Shown here: piece after piece, positions 12,070 to 23,237 of the stretch
How positions within the stretch are numbered: the first letter of the stretch is position 1
How the letters are laid out: every line of letters starts with the position of its first letter
Assembly: GCA_030068145.1 (NCBI GenBank)
Contig: JAPJBO010001074.1
Location: 1-64,000 of the forward strand
Length of the DNA: 64,000 bases
Origin: Diplonema papillatum
Lineage: Eukaryota; Euglenozoa; Diplonemea; Diplonemida; Diplonemidae
Direction of reading: 5' to 3'
Made by a program: the position numbers and the translations under genes
The notes under the pieces: generated by a model
The model's database searches: none
Seen by the model: only the letters and a program-made list of their open reading frames with translations
What the model was told of the DNA's origin: nothing

Positions 12070-12402
12070 ACATAAAAAGAAGAGACAGTCAGACGGTACC
12101 AAGAAGACAGACCGTCACCTACTGCGGCACTAGCGTAAGTAAGGTACGTGGACAATGGCCGAAACCACCAATGACCAACAACCAAGGTACCCACCGATCC
12201 TCTTACCTCGTGTAACCACTATTCTTACGACACTCAGAGCACAAAGGATATCTTCCATAACGACGAAGGTCACCCGGAGACTTTAAAACTCCGGAGTTTT
12301 TTCAAGCGAGCTTTCACTCTAAAAAATGCTCTTGGGTATGCAGCCAGAGAGTGTCGATAAAACTCCGGAGTTTCAAGCGAGCTTTCACTCTAAAAAATGA
12401 CA
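12070..12402 (+). repeat. Interspersed repeat E
   Basis: About 300 bp. Key words are GACAATGGCCGAAACCACCA and GGTCACCCGGAGACTTTAAA. It is closely related to 52590-52830. A shorter 3' part recurs at 19154-19215, 41505-41560, 52856-52930 and in every AK6 unit. Here the last word (GCGAGCTTTCACTCTAAAAA) occurs twice, at about 12313-12332 and 12378-12397. Confidence 0.82.
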
Positions 12403-12403
12403 G

Positions 12404-12922
12404 ATCGACACGGTGGGGATCCTAGGATTCGCGAACGCAGTCCTGAACAAGACGGGGGAGTGCCCCGGGGTGACCACCGTGTCTGCAGACCCGGTAGGGA
12501 GCCGCACGTCAAGCGGAAAGACACGCCAGGTGATGTGCAGCGGCAACGGGGCGTGCAAACCGAAGGGGTGCGAGTGCAAGGGCAACTTCGACGGCGCCGA
12601 GTGCGCGAATTGCAAATTTGGGTACACGGGGGTCGATTGCGATAAGAAGGTGCTCATGGACGTGCCGACGATCAATATGTGCAGCATCGTGATGTTCGAG
12701 GACATCATGGACTTCGAAGGCGAGGCGCTGGAGCTGCGGTGGTTTATCCAGGACTACACCTTCAAGACGACGCGCGTGTTCAAAGCTCGCCATTTCGGCA
12801 CGAAGTTCTTCTCACCCCTCATCACACTCGGCTCGCACAGCCACATCCGCGTGCAGGCTGGATTCTTCGTCAGCGACATGCCCAACCACGCCGACAGCGG
12901 CATCGTAGTCCGAGCTGCGAAG
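12404..12922 (+). CDS. Cys-rich EGF-like protein, exon 6 of those visible
   Basis: The 519-nt phase-0 exon lies between atgacag| and GCGAAG|gtatgc. It encodes an EGF/laminin-EGF-like module (CSGNGACKPKGCECKGNFDG, then CANCKFGYTGVDC; about 12537-12640). A Cys-poor beta-rich domain follows, with ALELRWFIQDYTF and GSHSHIRVQAGFFVSD, probably a C-terminal sandwich domain. A large hydrophobic membrane segment is not evident. Confidence 0.85.
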
Positions 12923-12955
12923 GTATGCACCGCGGACTGCTAAAACAAGGCTGAA

Positions 12956-13170
12956 CAAAAAATACTCGAGGGGCTGCCTTGTGCTTACTTCGAAGGAGGC
13001 TAGAGGGGGAGAAACAATACAACTACAAAGTGGGTCTTTTTTGTTGAACGCTTACGCCCGCCACTAAACCCAGATTCACCTGTGTTTCGTGTGGGCTACA
13101 GCACATTTACCTCCTTTGATCTTTTGCAGCTGGCAGCCTCCTCAAGTATTTCCTACAAAGCAGGTGCTTC
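12956..13170 (-). repeat. Inverted-repeat (MITE-like) repeat B
   Basis: The family reads TATAAGCACCTGCTTTGTAG ... AAAGGAGGTAAATGTGCTGT ... GTGGCGGGCGTAAG ... CCTCGAGTATTTTT. The two ends of a unit are imperfect inverted repeats of about 55 bp, for example TTTGTAGGAAATGCTTGAGG against TTTGTGGGAAAAATACTCGA. Other copies: 14766-14972 (+), 18690-18877 (+), 21165-21305 (-), 47774-47966 (+), 48826-48860 (partial), 61884-62036 (-), 63060-63185 (-). Confidence 0.8.
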
Positions 13171-13479
13171 AGGGGGTTATGCACTGCAGCGGTTGGGTGA
13201 GATAACTCACCCAAAAAAAATAATAATCGAAAATCGGGTGGGAGGTTGGGTTGATTTTTTTTTATTTACACTGGGTTGGGCAGGAGTTTGGTGTCAGTAA
13301 TCTTGGGTTGGGCAGAGGTTTTGGGTGTCTGTAGTGGGAATTATTTCTCCTATTCTGGCTGTGCTACAGAAGAGAGACCTTTCATCAGAAAAAAGGCTAG
13401 GTGTTTTCTGGAGGAGAACACTGGCTGCAAAAGGTCCTGCCTTAGCCAGGACATCAGATTCTGAGGCACCATCTACCAT

Positions 13480-13665
13480 ACCGTCTCCCAGGGGCGGTGC
13501 CCCCTGGACCCCCCATTAAACTATCTACAGGATTTCGAATTTTCGCCAGAGGCCTGTTACCAGGCATCAGTTTCCTCTTACAGGTTCCGAACAAGACAGA
13601 ATCTGAAGTGCCATGTACCGTACCGTCTCCCGGGGGGCTGTGCCCCCCCGGACCCCCCCCCCTGC
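13480..13665. repeat. Two GC-rich hairpin repeats
   Basis: At 13482-13514 and 13618-13656 the motif CCGTCTCCC + GGGGGGC + loop + GCCCCCC + GGACCCCCC occurs, able to form a strong hairpin. A third copy lies at about 62460-62502 inside the MULE-like element. Confidence 0.7.
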
Positions 13666-13762
13666 ATTAAGACTCACCAGAGAAAATGGGCTTGGTGTCT
13701 ACTCTGAAGGAGAAAATGGGCTGCATAACGTCCTGAGGTGCTTATACAAAAAAAAAAAAAAA

Positions 13763-14703
13763 ATGAGTTGCTACGAGTGCGCGATTGCACTCGTAGCAAC
13801 CGCGATCGCGAACACCTCGTCGCCCCTACTCCGCAAGTGGTGGTGCGACAGCAAGAGCGCGATCGCAAGGGCAGCGAGCGCGAGGAGAGGAGACCCGCTG
13901 GCAGTCGTCCTGAAAGACGCTCCGGAGATCACGTGGGCGAAGGGTCACGCGCAGAACATTGCCATCAACGCCGCCGATGCAGCCGCCACCGCCGCCTACA
14001 AGACACGCAGCCGGTATGACCTAGAGTGGAGCTACCACGCAGCCGGGATCACGCACGTGTGCGCGCACGAAGAAGAAGACTATGTGCAGATGGACGAACC
14101 GGGGCGTTTTGTAAGGAAGACGCGAGAACACATACGGGACACGGGCCTGCGACGGCGGCTACTGCAGGATGGAACCCCCGCCGCCCTGCTAAACCCGCGC
14201 ATCCTTGCCGGTCTACGAAAATGTCACGGCGCCACTGATATACTGCAAGCCCTAGTGCGGCGGGCGATCATGCCACGACACACGAGGCGACAGTGCACGG
14301 TACCAGGATGTCAGCAGCCGGGAAACGCAGACCACGTCCTCACAGCCAACGACGCGGCTCACCTCCAGAGCTTATCAGAACCCGCTGGGCTTGAATCCAT
14401 CTACGGTAGAGAGCCGAAGCTAAATGATGTGCTGATCGAATTCTCGCGGTGCAACAAAGCTGCAATGAAGAGCGTCTGCGAGCGGATACGAGTACAAGAG
14501 TCGGAAGACAAGGCCGCAGAGTGGGCAAACTGGCTGAGAAGCGAATTGAGCACCCGGTAAGAGGGCGAGCAAACTGATTTTGGCATCTTATTTCTTATTT
14601 TCTTTCTCTAACTATAGCGCGTCACCAAAACTCCTTGCCAAACAAACAAAGGTCGCAAGACACCAAACTGATCGTCCTTCGGGATCGACGGTGACACAAA
14701 AAA
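13763..14703 (+). mobile_element. LINE-type retrotransposon 3' part: RNase H domain, CCHH-like tail, 3' UTR
   Basis: An open frame to 14560 encodes the C-terminal half of an RNase H: a WWCDSKSAIARAAS strand with the catalytic Asp, and ITWAKGHAQNIAINAADAAA with the usual His and Asp. A finger-like segment follows (C-x4-C ... H at about 14296-14356), then NKAAMKSVCERI. There is no reverse transcriptase and the 5' side is cut off next to an A-run (about 13749-13762), so the copy is 5'-truncated. The 3' UTR ends in a short hairpin (GATCGTCCTTCGGGATC) and an A-run. A non-functional remnant. Confidence 0.8.
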
Positions 14704-14765
14704 AAGGTAGAAGTTTTTCAGCGCCTTCGCTGCCCATAAATTTGAAAGTTGCACTTTTTTTTTCT

Positions 14766-14972
14766 GTGAAAATCACCTGATTCGCAGGAAATGCTTGAGG
14801 AGACTGCGCAGTTGCGAGATATCAAAGGAGGTACAAGGCTGTCGCCCTCACAAAACTCGGGTTCAGTGGCGGGCGTAATCGTTCAACAAAAAGACCCGCT
14901 TTGTGGTTGCAAGCCCCTCCAGCCTCCTTCGCAGTAAGCACAAGGCAGCAAATCGAGTGTTCTTGGATGCTT
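14766..14972 (+). repeat. Repeat B copy
   Basis: Diverged copy in opposite orientation to 12956-13170, so the LINE remnant sits between inverted B copies. Confidence 0.75.
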
Positions 14973-15224
14973 GCGCCCCGTGCGCCCCGATGCTCAACCC
15001 AGATCTACCTAGTCGATCACCGGTGTTCCTGTGCACAAATTGGCGTGAGGCAACACGAATAGTCAAGAGAATCGATCCCTTGCCATTCCCTGCTTTATCA
15101 TCCAATGCGCTTGAGATCCGGTATTTCAGAGTGAAAGTTGGCTTCATTTTAGCACAAATAGTCGAGAGAATCGTTCCCTTGTCATTCCCTGCGTTATCGT
15201 CCACGGCGAACGCCTGCTTTGGAC

Positions 15225-15362
15225 AAACTGCATCGAACTGTCTGCCGCTGTTTATCACAGTGAATCACGGTCCACCACGGTCTATCAGGTCCTTCCCCAG
15301 TCCCTAGAGCTGCATCGAATTGCCCGGTGCTGTATTCTTCGGTCTATCACGGTCTATCAATC
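15225..15362 (-). repeat. Interspersed repeat F
   Basis: Made of variants of CACGGTCTATCA/GTTTATCACAGTGAATCACGG and a TGCATCGAATTGCC word. Related copies: about 26645-26760 (-), 42645-42735 (-), 51697-51850 (+). Confidence 0.7.
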
Positions 15363-15428
15363 GAACTCTTTCACTCTGTCGAGCGCATATTTACTTTATC
15401 GCCGCTCACACAACACGCACCGCCGCAG

Positions 15429-15752
15429 AAACGCACTACGGACCCAACGAGAGACCGGACAGCTGCAGAGCGCGCGGATGCTGGAGAGCGCATCATTTTT
15501 GTGAAGCACATCCCGTACGTCACAGGGCTGAACGTCATCGGCATCGGCAAAGGCGACACGTCGGACCAGATGGACGTTACCACCAGCTGGCACTCGGACC
15601 AACTCACGGTCGAATTCGAGATTTGGTCGCCGGATATCCAGCAGGCCGCTAACAAAGGTGACCACCGCATGACCCTCACATACTTCGTCGTGCACTCATG
15701 CACGTACCCGTCACAGGCCGGCCGCGATAGCCCTGACACGAACCTGAACTAG
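15429..15752 (+). CDS. Cys-rich EGF-like protein, last exon
   Basis: The acceptor cgccgcag|AAACGC keeps phase 0 with the preceding exon. The stop TAG is at 15750-15752. The peptide contains IIFVKHIPYVTGLNVIGIG, WHSDQLTVEFEIWSP and MTLTYFVVHSCTYP, a beta-rich segment, and ends DSPDTNLN. No transmembrane helix or GPI-type tail is visible, so the protein is more likely secreted than anchored. An acceptor at 15474 would shift the frame and is less likely. Confidence 0.75.
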   Translation, partial: KRTTDPTRDRTAAERADAGERIIFVKHIPYVTGLNVIGIGKGDTSDQMDVTTSWHSDQLTVEFEIWSPDIQQAANKGDHRMTLTYFVVHSCTYPSQAGRDSPDTNLN

Positions 15753-17100
15753 TCGTGCCGCTTCCGATGGCGTCTCACGGGAACAACCCTCTTTTTTCAC
15801 GCGACCTTCCGCGGGTGAGCGTGCCTGTGACATTGCGTGCGTACCTGTGGCAATACGGTGCGTGTGGTCAAAGGGAGTGCCTCTTGCCGTTGCCTGTGTG
15901 GCAGCAAAGCTGATCACGCCCATCGTGCCTGTGACGTTGCGTGCGTACCTGTGGCAATACGGTGCGGGTGGTCAAAGGGAGTGCCTCTTGCCGTTGCCTG
16001 TGTGGCAGCAAAGCTAATCACGCCCATCGTGCCTGTGACAGTGTGTGTGTGTGTGTACTTGTGACTGGCACAGACACCCGCGGACTGGCAGTCAAGCTGA
16101 TCATGCCCGTGCCCACTTGTTGCTGCGCCCACGGGTTGCTCCCGCCGACTCAACTCGGCTCTAAACAGCCGCGCTCGGTTGTAGTGAGCAAGCGAATTCG
16201 TCACTAGCTACCAGCAACACACGTAGCGAAAGGCTGGTAGCTAGTTTTGTCTACAAATAGCCGCCCGCCAGCACGCTAGAAGAGCCTACGCGCACGTGTC
16301 ATTACTCCCTTCCGACATTTGCATGCGCGGCAGTCAAGCTGATCGTGCTATTGCATATCCTGCGGCGAGGCATTACAATAACTAACGTTTGCAATAAATA
16401 GCAGCGGCACGTGGACGAACCCGTCAGGTCAATTAAGTGACAGCACACGACTTCGGTGCAAGCCCGCAAGAGCTTCTTCTGCTACTTCAGCTTTGAACGG
16501 GTGAAGTGTCGTGGTAACCGTTGCTTTACCAGGAAACTGAGCCTTAATTTCGAGGAGGGGCAGCGGAACAGCGTAGAAACAACGTTGCGTTATTCGTACC
16601 GAATAATGCAACGTAAACGTAACGCAACGTTCGAAGGTGCCTTCTGACCATGCGTGGCCGTTGGGGTTGTGGAATTCGAGCTGCTCGTCGCATTCCTGGC
16701 ATTCTGGCCTTTGGGCTTGTTACTGCGTGCCTGCTTCACTTCAAGCTGTTGTTTACCTGTGGTCGTGTGTGCTCGTGGCATTCCGCAAGTTGAGGCCGAA
16801 GCTACGCTCGATCTAAAGTGACGGCAGGCAGGAAAAGGAAGAACGATTTTGCGTGGTCGCCGTTTGGTTCATCGGAAAAATCTGACACAAATAACGCTAC
16901 AAATCTTTGAAATGCGTCCTTCATCGGGCAGAAGTCCTGCTCCGTGCTCTCAACGGATACCTGAGGTTTTGCCATGGAGCCCGCCCTTTCCAAATTAACT
17001 CTCCCCCCTCCGTCCTTAAGTGGTTAGCTTGCATTTGTTGGCAGTGTTCACGCCAAGGAAAAAAAGCGGCGGATTTCAGCCGGAAAAAAAGTTCTTGAAG
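15753..17100. other. Intergenic: 104-bp tandem repeat and AT-rich spacer
   Basis: At about 15822-16035 a 104-bp unit (starting CGTGCCTGTGACATTGCGTG) is repeated about twice and followed by a short GT run. At 16860-17030 lies a sequence shared with 38500-38655 (ATCTTTGAAATGCGTCCTTC ... CCGTCCTTAAGTGG). No gene seen. Confidence 0.65.
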
Positions 17101-17700
17101 AACTGACCGGCTGATAATCAGCCGGCTGATTTTTTGGAACGTCTGCCGATCAGACGGTTTTAGCGACAACATCTTGATCCACACCTTGTCCGATTTGTGC
17201 GTCAAGCTGATTTCCGCTCCACGGGCGGCATTGCCAAAGGCGGCATAGCCAAAGCTTACACTGCTGAAAATCGGCTGATTTTGCGCGAGTCTACCGGAGA
17301 AGAAAAGAGAAAAAGAAGAAAACGGCCGCTCCTGGTCCAGGAACGTGACGGTCAACCACAGCTTTCGGAGGCAGCACAGTGCCACAACCCCGTCCGCTCT
17401 GCCCTGCGGCTGACCGTCTCGACGAGCTTGTGTTCAGCGCGAGCGCCAAGCCCCAAGGTGCGCCAAGCCTTGATGCTTTAGTTTGGGAAATCGGTAGCCA
17501 CTTGACCCGTAGGCCCGTGGCTCTGCAGTACCGCCGAACACGTGAAGCTTGGCTCCCGTGTAGCAGGCTTTCCCTGGTACCCATTGACTACGAGTCTGCC
17601 GGAAAAAAAAAACAGGGCTCGAAATTTAATCAGCCGGCAAGCCGGCTGATCGCGCGCACACTGTTTGTTAGACACAAAAAAATGTGCGCACCCCAGCCCC
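17101..17700. repeat. Repeat A copy with flanking direct repeats, and ATCAGCCGGCTGAT palindromes
   Basis: Repeat A (17322-17582, +) is flanked by GAGTCTACCGGA (17287-17298) and GAGTCTGCCGGA (about 17591-17602), a likely 12-bp target duplication with one mismatch. Palindromes based on ATCAGCCGGC occur at 17115-17130 and 17628-17650. Confidence 0.72.
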
Positions 17701-19730
17701 CGAGACGCTGTGCTGGCGGCCGGCGTGGAGCTGACACCCCCCTCCCTTCTTCCCCTCTCCCTCTGCTCTCTCTCTCTCTCGCGGTCAACCGGAGACGCTA
17801 TCACACCGGCCTTTCTATAACCCCAAAATAACTGCTGAATGGCCGAGTCGATCCCCCATCATCTTACCCTTGCCTCCACCCCGCACAAGGTCATGCGGAG
17901 ACCTTCACGAACGCCGCTTTTTCTAACAACCTCAACACAAATGTCAGTCTAAAAAAAGTCAGCAACCCTCGCCTCGCTGAGGTTCCTGTTGCTGCGCGCA
18001 CCAATGAGCGGCGCAGCCAGGTGTAAAGATCCCACCACCTCCCCTCTCCCCCCATGGAAGGCAGTGTTCTGCCTACACTTTGGATTAGGCTTCCTTCCTC
18101 CCCCTGTTGCAAAGTGCGAGGCCTGTTTACCCAGAACTCCTGGGTTCCGGGGACGCTTGACCAAAACACCGCCGCAACCATTCCTACTACTACTGTTCCC
18201 AGCCTTCAAACCTCGGGTTGCTCTTGTCAACCGGCGGATTTAGAACGACGGCTTTTTAGTACTAACAATCTTGCGGGTTGCCCTTCAATGTATTGCGCAG
18301 GCTAAAAAGATTTCCTTACCTGAATATACACAGAGTAAATACAAGTGGGAAAACGATCAACCGGCACGCTCAAACAAAACGAAGCGCCTGTCTTTTTGAA
18401 TATTGACGCAACCCGGAAACCTTCGGTCTTGCCACGCGCGGACGCTGCGCCGTTTGTTGAGCATCAGGCCCAGACGGGCGTCGAACGCTCTCACTAGCTC
18501 GAAAGTAATCGAAAATACGCCACAGAGGCGCAACTCAACAACGACGGACCTGCGGCTAAGCGCAACATATTCCCAAACATAGCGCCCGAGCTACAAAAGG
18601 AGTTAACCTACACGTCTTGCTTACGGGCCTCTTTTGGAATGGGTGGAACCCATTCCACGGACGCTCTTGTCTTTTTATTTCTTTTTTTTGTATAAGCACC
18701 TGCTTCGTAGGAAATGCTTGAGGAGACTGCCAGTTGCGATAGATCAAAGGAGGTAAATGTGCTGTAGCCCACGAAACACTGGTAAATCTGGGTTTCGTGG
18801 CGGGCGTAAGTTCAACAAAAAGTCCTCTAGCCTCCTTCGAAATGAGCACAAGGCAAACCCCTCGAGTATTTTTGACGTAAGAAGATCGCGGATCTTAGAA
18901 GATCAATAGGTATTGCATCCGACAAAATACATATAAACGCGGACAACAGACCGGTACGGGCTTCGAGGCAACCCCTGCTCAACTTGTAGAACCTGGGGGG
19001 CCCAAGACTACACTCCACGAAGGAATGTACTTGGTGTCGGTCACAAACAGTCCCAGACATGGCTAGCCATAACCCATAACGAAAGCGTGCACTAAATATA
19101 CAACCCGTAACCACATAGCCCTTTCTTGCTCTAAGAGAACCCATTCATGAACGGTCACACGGAGACCCCTAAAACCCCGGAATTTCAAGCGAACTTTAAC
19201 TCTAAAATACCCAACAATTGTACACGGGTTAATACCCCGTCGCTAACCCGAATCATCGTAGCTTCAAATCTTGCGGGTCGCCTTGCAATGTGTTGTGGCG
19301 GCTGAAGTGTGTTCTGGAGGTCGATCAGAATTCTCAACCTGGAAAATAAACAAGGTATGAACAAGCGGGAAGCCGGTTTCAACCGGCACGCACAAACGAA
19401 CCACCGGCCGCCTTCACCGTCCGAACGCTCTTGCGACCTTCGACATTTCCCACCGCCCCTCCCAGTATCTTGTCTGGGCAACCTCCTGTGGGCACCCTGT
19501 GGCACCAGGGGAGAGCAGGGTCGGATGGGAGTCGTCGCAGGCAGGAGATCGTCACTTAACTCTGCGAGCAGCGAACTCCGGTGCTGTGGCAACCTCGTTC
19601 AAGGTTCTGTCAGGTCATTGTATATTATTGCATCGGTCAACAAAAAAAGTTGCGGTCACCGACGAAGATCGCGCGAACAATTTGTGGAGGATTCGCGTCC
19701 CTGTTTGAGTAGTGGTGTGCTTCCGTGCAC
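17701..19730. other. Intergenic: mixed interspersed repeats, no gene
   Basis: Holds a CT-rich run (17745-17785), repeat D (18263-18395, -), repeat B (18690-18877, +), a segment like 8820-8940 (18985-19110), a short repeat E (19154-19215) and a diverged repeat D (19262-19400, -). Open frames here are short and overlap repeats. Confidence 0.65.
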
Positions 19731-20275
19731 GCTGCCCGTTGCTGTTTACTAGCGTCCGCGCGGCAGGTTTCAGATCATAAACACGCCTATCCTCCCAACC
19801 CCGGCTTGCGGAGTTTGATAGGGAGTCGCCTGAGACACCGCTGGCGGACAACCCCTGCCCTCTCTTAATAATTCACTTACACACTCTTCTTCTGGCTGGG
19901 GGCACTGCGGTGCTGAGCACAGTAGCAGTGCGTAGCAGACACGGTGTAGCAGCACGTAGCAGCAGCAGCATGTGGTATGTGATACCACGTAGCAGCAGCA
20001 CGTAGCAGCAGCAGCGTGACACTTCGATCCCGCGCTGATGGTCCGCTTAACGTCCGTGGCTTGAAGGACCGAACAGTGCATACTGCTGCCCGTTGCTGTT
20101 TGCCAGCGTCCGCGCGGCAGGTTTCAGATCATAAACAAGCCTATGCTCCCAACCCCGGCTTGCGGAGTTTGATAAGGAGTCGTTTGAGACACTGCTGGCG
20201 GAGAACCCCTGTCCTCTCTCCCTCTCTTAATAATTCACTTACACACTTCTCTTCTGGCTGGGGGCACGCCTAGGC
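19731..20275. repeat. Local direct duplication of about 180 bp around a CAG/GTA-rich core
   Basis: About 19736-19910 is repeated at about 20091-20268 (shared words CGTCCGCGCGGCAGGTTTCA, CCCAACCCCGGCTTGCGGAG). Between them are GTAGCAGCA runs and a short piece of repeat C (about 20020-20080). Confidence 0.75.
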
Positions 20276-23237
20276 GTCCCCCCGCTTCCTATCCAATCAA
20301 AAAAGGAAAAACAAAGCTCTACCCCAAGCAGCTTCTGCCGGTAGAGGAAACCTGTCTGAAAAAAATATATATGGTAATCGACTGCCTTCGGGCGGGCCAG
20401 TCTGACACTCGCAGACGTCACGGAAATCGCAAAAAAAGAAAAAGTAAGCCAGCAAAAAAATGCGCAAAATCACTGGGCATCAGAACGACGCAAAGAGTCG
20501 ACCACACGAAAAATAAAAGAAACGAACCTAAGCCAAAGCAGCAAGCTGAGATTCAGCTTGTTGGGAAGAAAAATCAGTTTCAAAACAAAACGACGTGCCG
20601 CGATTTTTGAAACGGTCTGCAGCCAATTTGTTCCTTTGCTCCTACGTCTCCCGCCTCTTTCCCTTTAAACACGTACAGTCGTCCTGAAGGGAATGTTTCC
20701 GGAGCAACGGTCGCACAAGTTAAACGAAGCCGACGAAAAAAGAGGACTGAACATCCCTCGTATAGGGATACACTCTGTACATGCGAAGAACAACTTGCTG
20801 TTTATCAGGATCAGTTGATGCTGCGTCTACTTCGTTTATCAGTGCAAGCTTCACCCCCGCCCCAAAACCACAGGAATGACCACGTTTCCACCTACTTTGC
20901 ATATGCGCCAGCTGTCTGGGAGAGGCAGGGCTTACGCTCCGTTTTCGGTCTCAGAGAAAATACGTGTGGTCTACATGTGGACGCGGCGGGCAAAAACAAA
21001 TAGTGTCACTACTTACTTGGCGACGTGGCTGCGCGGCCTTGGCGACTTGTGGGCCCAGACTCCCCTGCATGTGGACCAACCTGTGGCAAGCACATGTGGG
21101 GGAAAAAATAACTCAAAATCCACATGTGGTACCTGTGGATCCACACGTGGATGAAAGAAATCCAAAATGCTCGAGGTTTGTTGAACGCTTACGCCCCGCC
21201 ACTGAACCCAGATTCGATTCACCTGTGGTTCGTGTGGGCTGCAGACAACATTTACCTCCTTTGATCTTTTGCAGCTGGCAGCCTCCTCAAGTATTTCCTC
21301 CTGAGGAGACGCTCGAGCAAGCCCACAGCTGCTGAGGCTCAAGCGGACCGAGCCTGTTCTACCGCGAGAAGCGCCTGGGCCCGGCTGTACACGTCGGAGA
21401 AGGGGACCGACCACACACCAAGCACGAACCTGAACCTCACAATGGTCGGCTACTTCGACCACTGCCTAGCCCACGACGTGTAGAAGAACTGCTTCAATCA
21501 CTGCGTGGCCCATGGACGACCGACCACTGCAAAACAAGTGGTCGACAGCTGTTCGCAATGCCCGGGAATACTCGACGTAGCTGCTTCGACTCCGAATGGA
21601 AGGGGGGAAATATAGAGGTACCTACCCTCCCCCGTGCATGAGATGGATGAAAAACTCACAAACAACACGAACACCAAATAGGTCGAAACATACGCCAATC
21701 TGTCCGCCCCATGCCGGATTGGGAGGCTTTTGTTCGTAGTTGGCAGCGTATGAAACATACCAAAGCAGGTGAGTCCCGCTAGTGCGCACAAACTGACGTG
21801 CTTGCATAGCGACCGAAACCGACTCTCTCTCCGCAGAGAAACCGCCACACTCTCTTGCGCAACCAATGCACTGTTGTTACTAATAATTGGGCAACAGCCA
21901 GGAACACACTGGTAGGTGAGCAGCGACACCTCCCGAAAGTGAGCCAAGGGCGAAGGACGTGTCTGCGGCTGCTGCGGCAGTTGCCCGGTGGTAACCCCAC
22001 ACGCAGAACGCGGGGAAGGGGAACGGATGCCGTCTCGCGCTGCTCCCCTTGAGGTTCCTGGTTTATGCCATGCGCCGCCGCCCGGGTTGAGGGGTTGCGG
22101 CATCCGGCGTGGGCCAGTGCCAGCAGGCTGTTCACCACCCTCACTAGACCTGCGGCGTGTGGTATACCCAAAACAGCGGAACACGCAAAATATGGTGCAG
22201 AATATGGTGGGCACCATCCAATTGTAGGCCACCAAACCGTGCCGTCCGTTTCTAGCGACACTCCACTTTCCACGCATCTCCCTCACTCTCTCGCCTTAAA
22301 TTAAGCATATATTTTTGTTGTTCGCTCTCACTTTTCTTGGCTGCTGTCATTGGGCAGCCTTCCACGTACACTCATTCTCACGCTCTCTCTCTCTCTCTCT
22401 TTCTCGTAAGGTCAGCGCGGTAGCGATGACGACGAGAACACATACCGGTGGGTAGGAAGAGGCCCTGAGACTGCTAAGGCGTGACCACCACACCTTTTGG
22501 CTTGTTGTATGCGTTCTCTCTCTCTCTCTCGGTCTCTCTCGGGAATTCTCGTAGCAGGGCTTTTCCAGGACGTGTTCCCGTTTACCATTCTTCGGCAAGA
22601 CTGCAATCAGAAGGGGATGCAAACCTTGATCAGCGAAAACATAAGCCAGGCCGTGCGCTCAATGTACGTTGTCCCTGGGTCTTGAGCCTGAACGCAAGTA
22701 GGTGAGCACAGTTTACGCACAATAATCTACTTGCCTTCAAGTGAGAAATTGTCAGTCCTGGAGTAGCTGCCGGCACCCCCACGAATCCTCCCGAAGCAGG
22801 CACCGCACACGGTGCAATGGGTTTCGTGTCCAAGCCGTTGGGGTGTGCAGGGTGAGAAGGCTCAGCAAAATTGCAAAATTTCTCAGGTGAAGCAGCCAGG
22901 CGAAGCCTGCCTCACCCGAACTTCCGCGAAAAAATAATTAGGCAGCCTCACCTACTTCACGTCACAAGACAACATTGATATCGCCACCCAGCAGATACCA
23001 TGATGTGCATCTCTTCTCGTGATAGGTAATGAACTCCCGTACGACCCCTCTTCTCGGCCAGTAAAACGAGAGGGGACTTCAAGGGTTTGCAAACACAAAA
23101 TCGCAGGGGGATCCTGAGGTTCGAAATATAAATCCACCCACCGAATCTAGTGTTGCTACGCAACGGCACCGGGATCTTCGTGACGAGCACGCAACCCGGT
23201 GAACATAATCAAGAGTCGAAGATTAGCGTCGAAACTT
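20276..23237. other. Intergenic: repeat-rich, no gene recognised
   Basis: About 20325-20410 shares a word series (CTTCYGCCGGTAGAGGAA, CGACTGCCTTCGGG) with 51095-51165. It also holds a truncated repeat B (21165-21305, -), a foldback-end piece (about 21622-21655), a LINE-tail-like stretch (21650-21720), a repeat-L-like stretch (21730-21800) and repeat G (about 22411-22490, CAGCGCGGTAGCGATGACGA). CT microsatellites lie at about 22382-22402 and 22511-22541. Nothing coding found. Confidence 0.6.

Larger units (their letters stand above)
10921..12403 (+). other. Intron 5 of the Cys-rich gene
   Basis: Holds a LINE/SINE 3' tail signature (about 11380-11470), repeat A on the + strand (about 11566-11835) and repeat E (about 12070-12402). 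The final repeat E word supplies the sequence next to the 3' splice site. Confidence 0.72.
12923..15428 (+). other. Intron 6 of the Cys-rich gene, composite repeat region
   Basis: Contains repeat B on the minus strand (12956-13170), a T/G-rich stretch with a TTGGGTGAG/CTCACCCAA hairpin (about 13193-13215), two GC hairpin repeats (13480-13520, 13615-13665), a LINE RNase H remnant (13763-14703), repeat B on the + strand (14766-14972) and repeat F (about 15225-15362). Confidence 0.75.
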
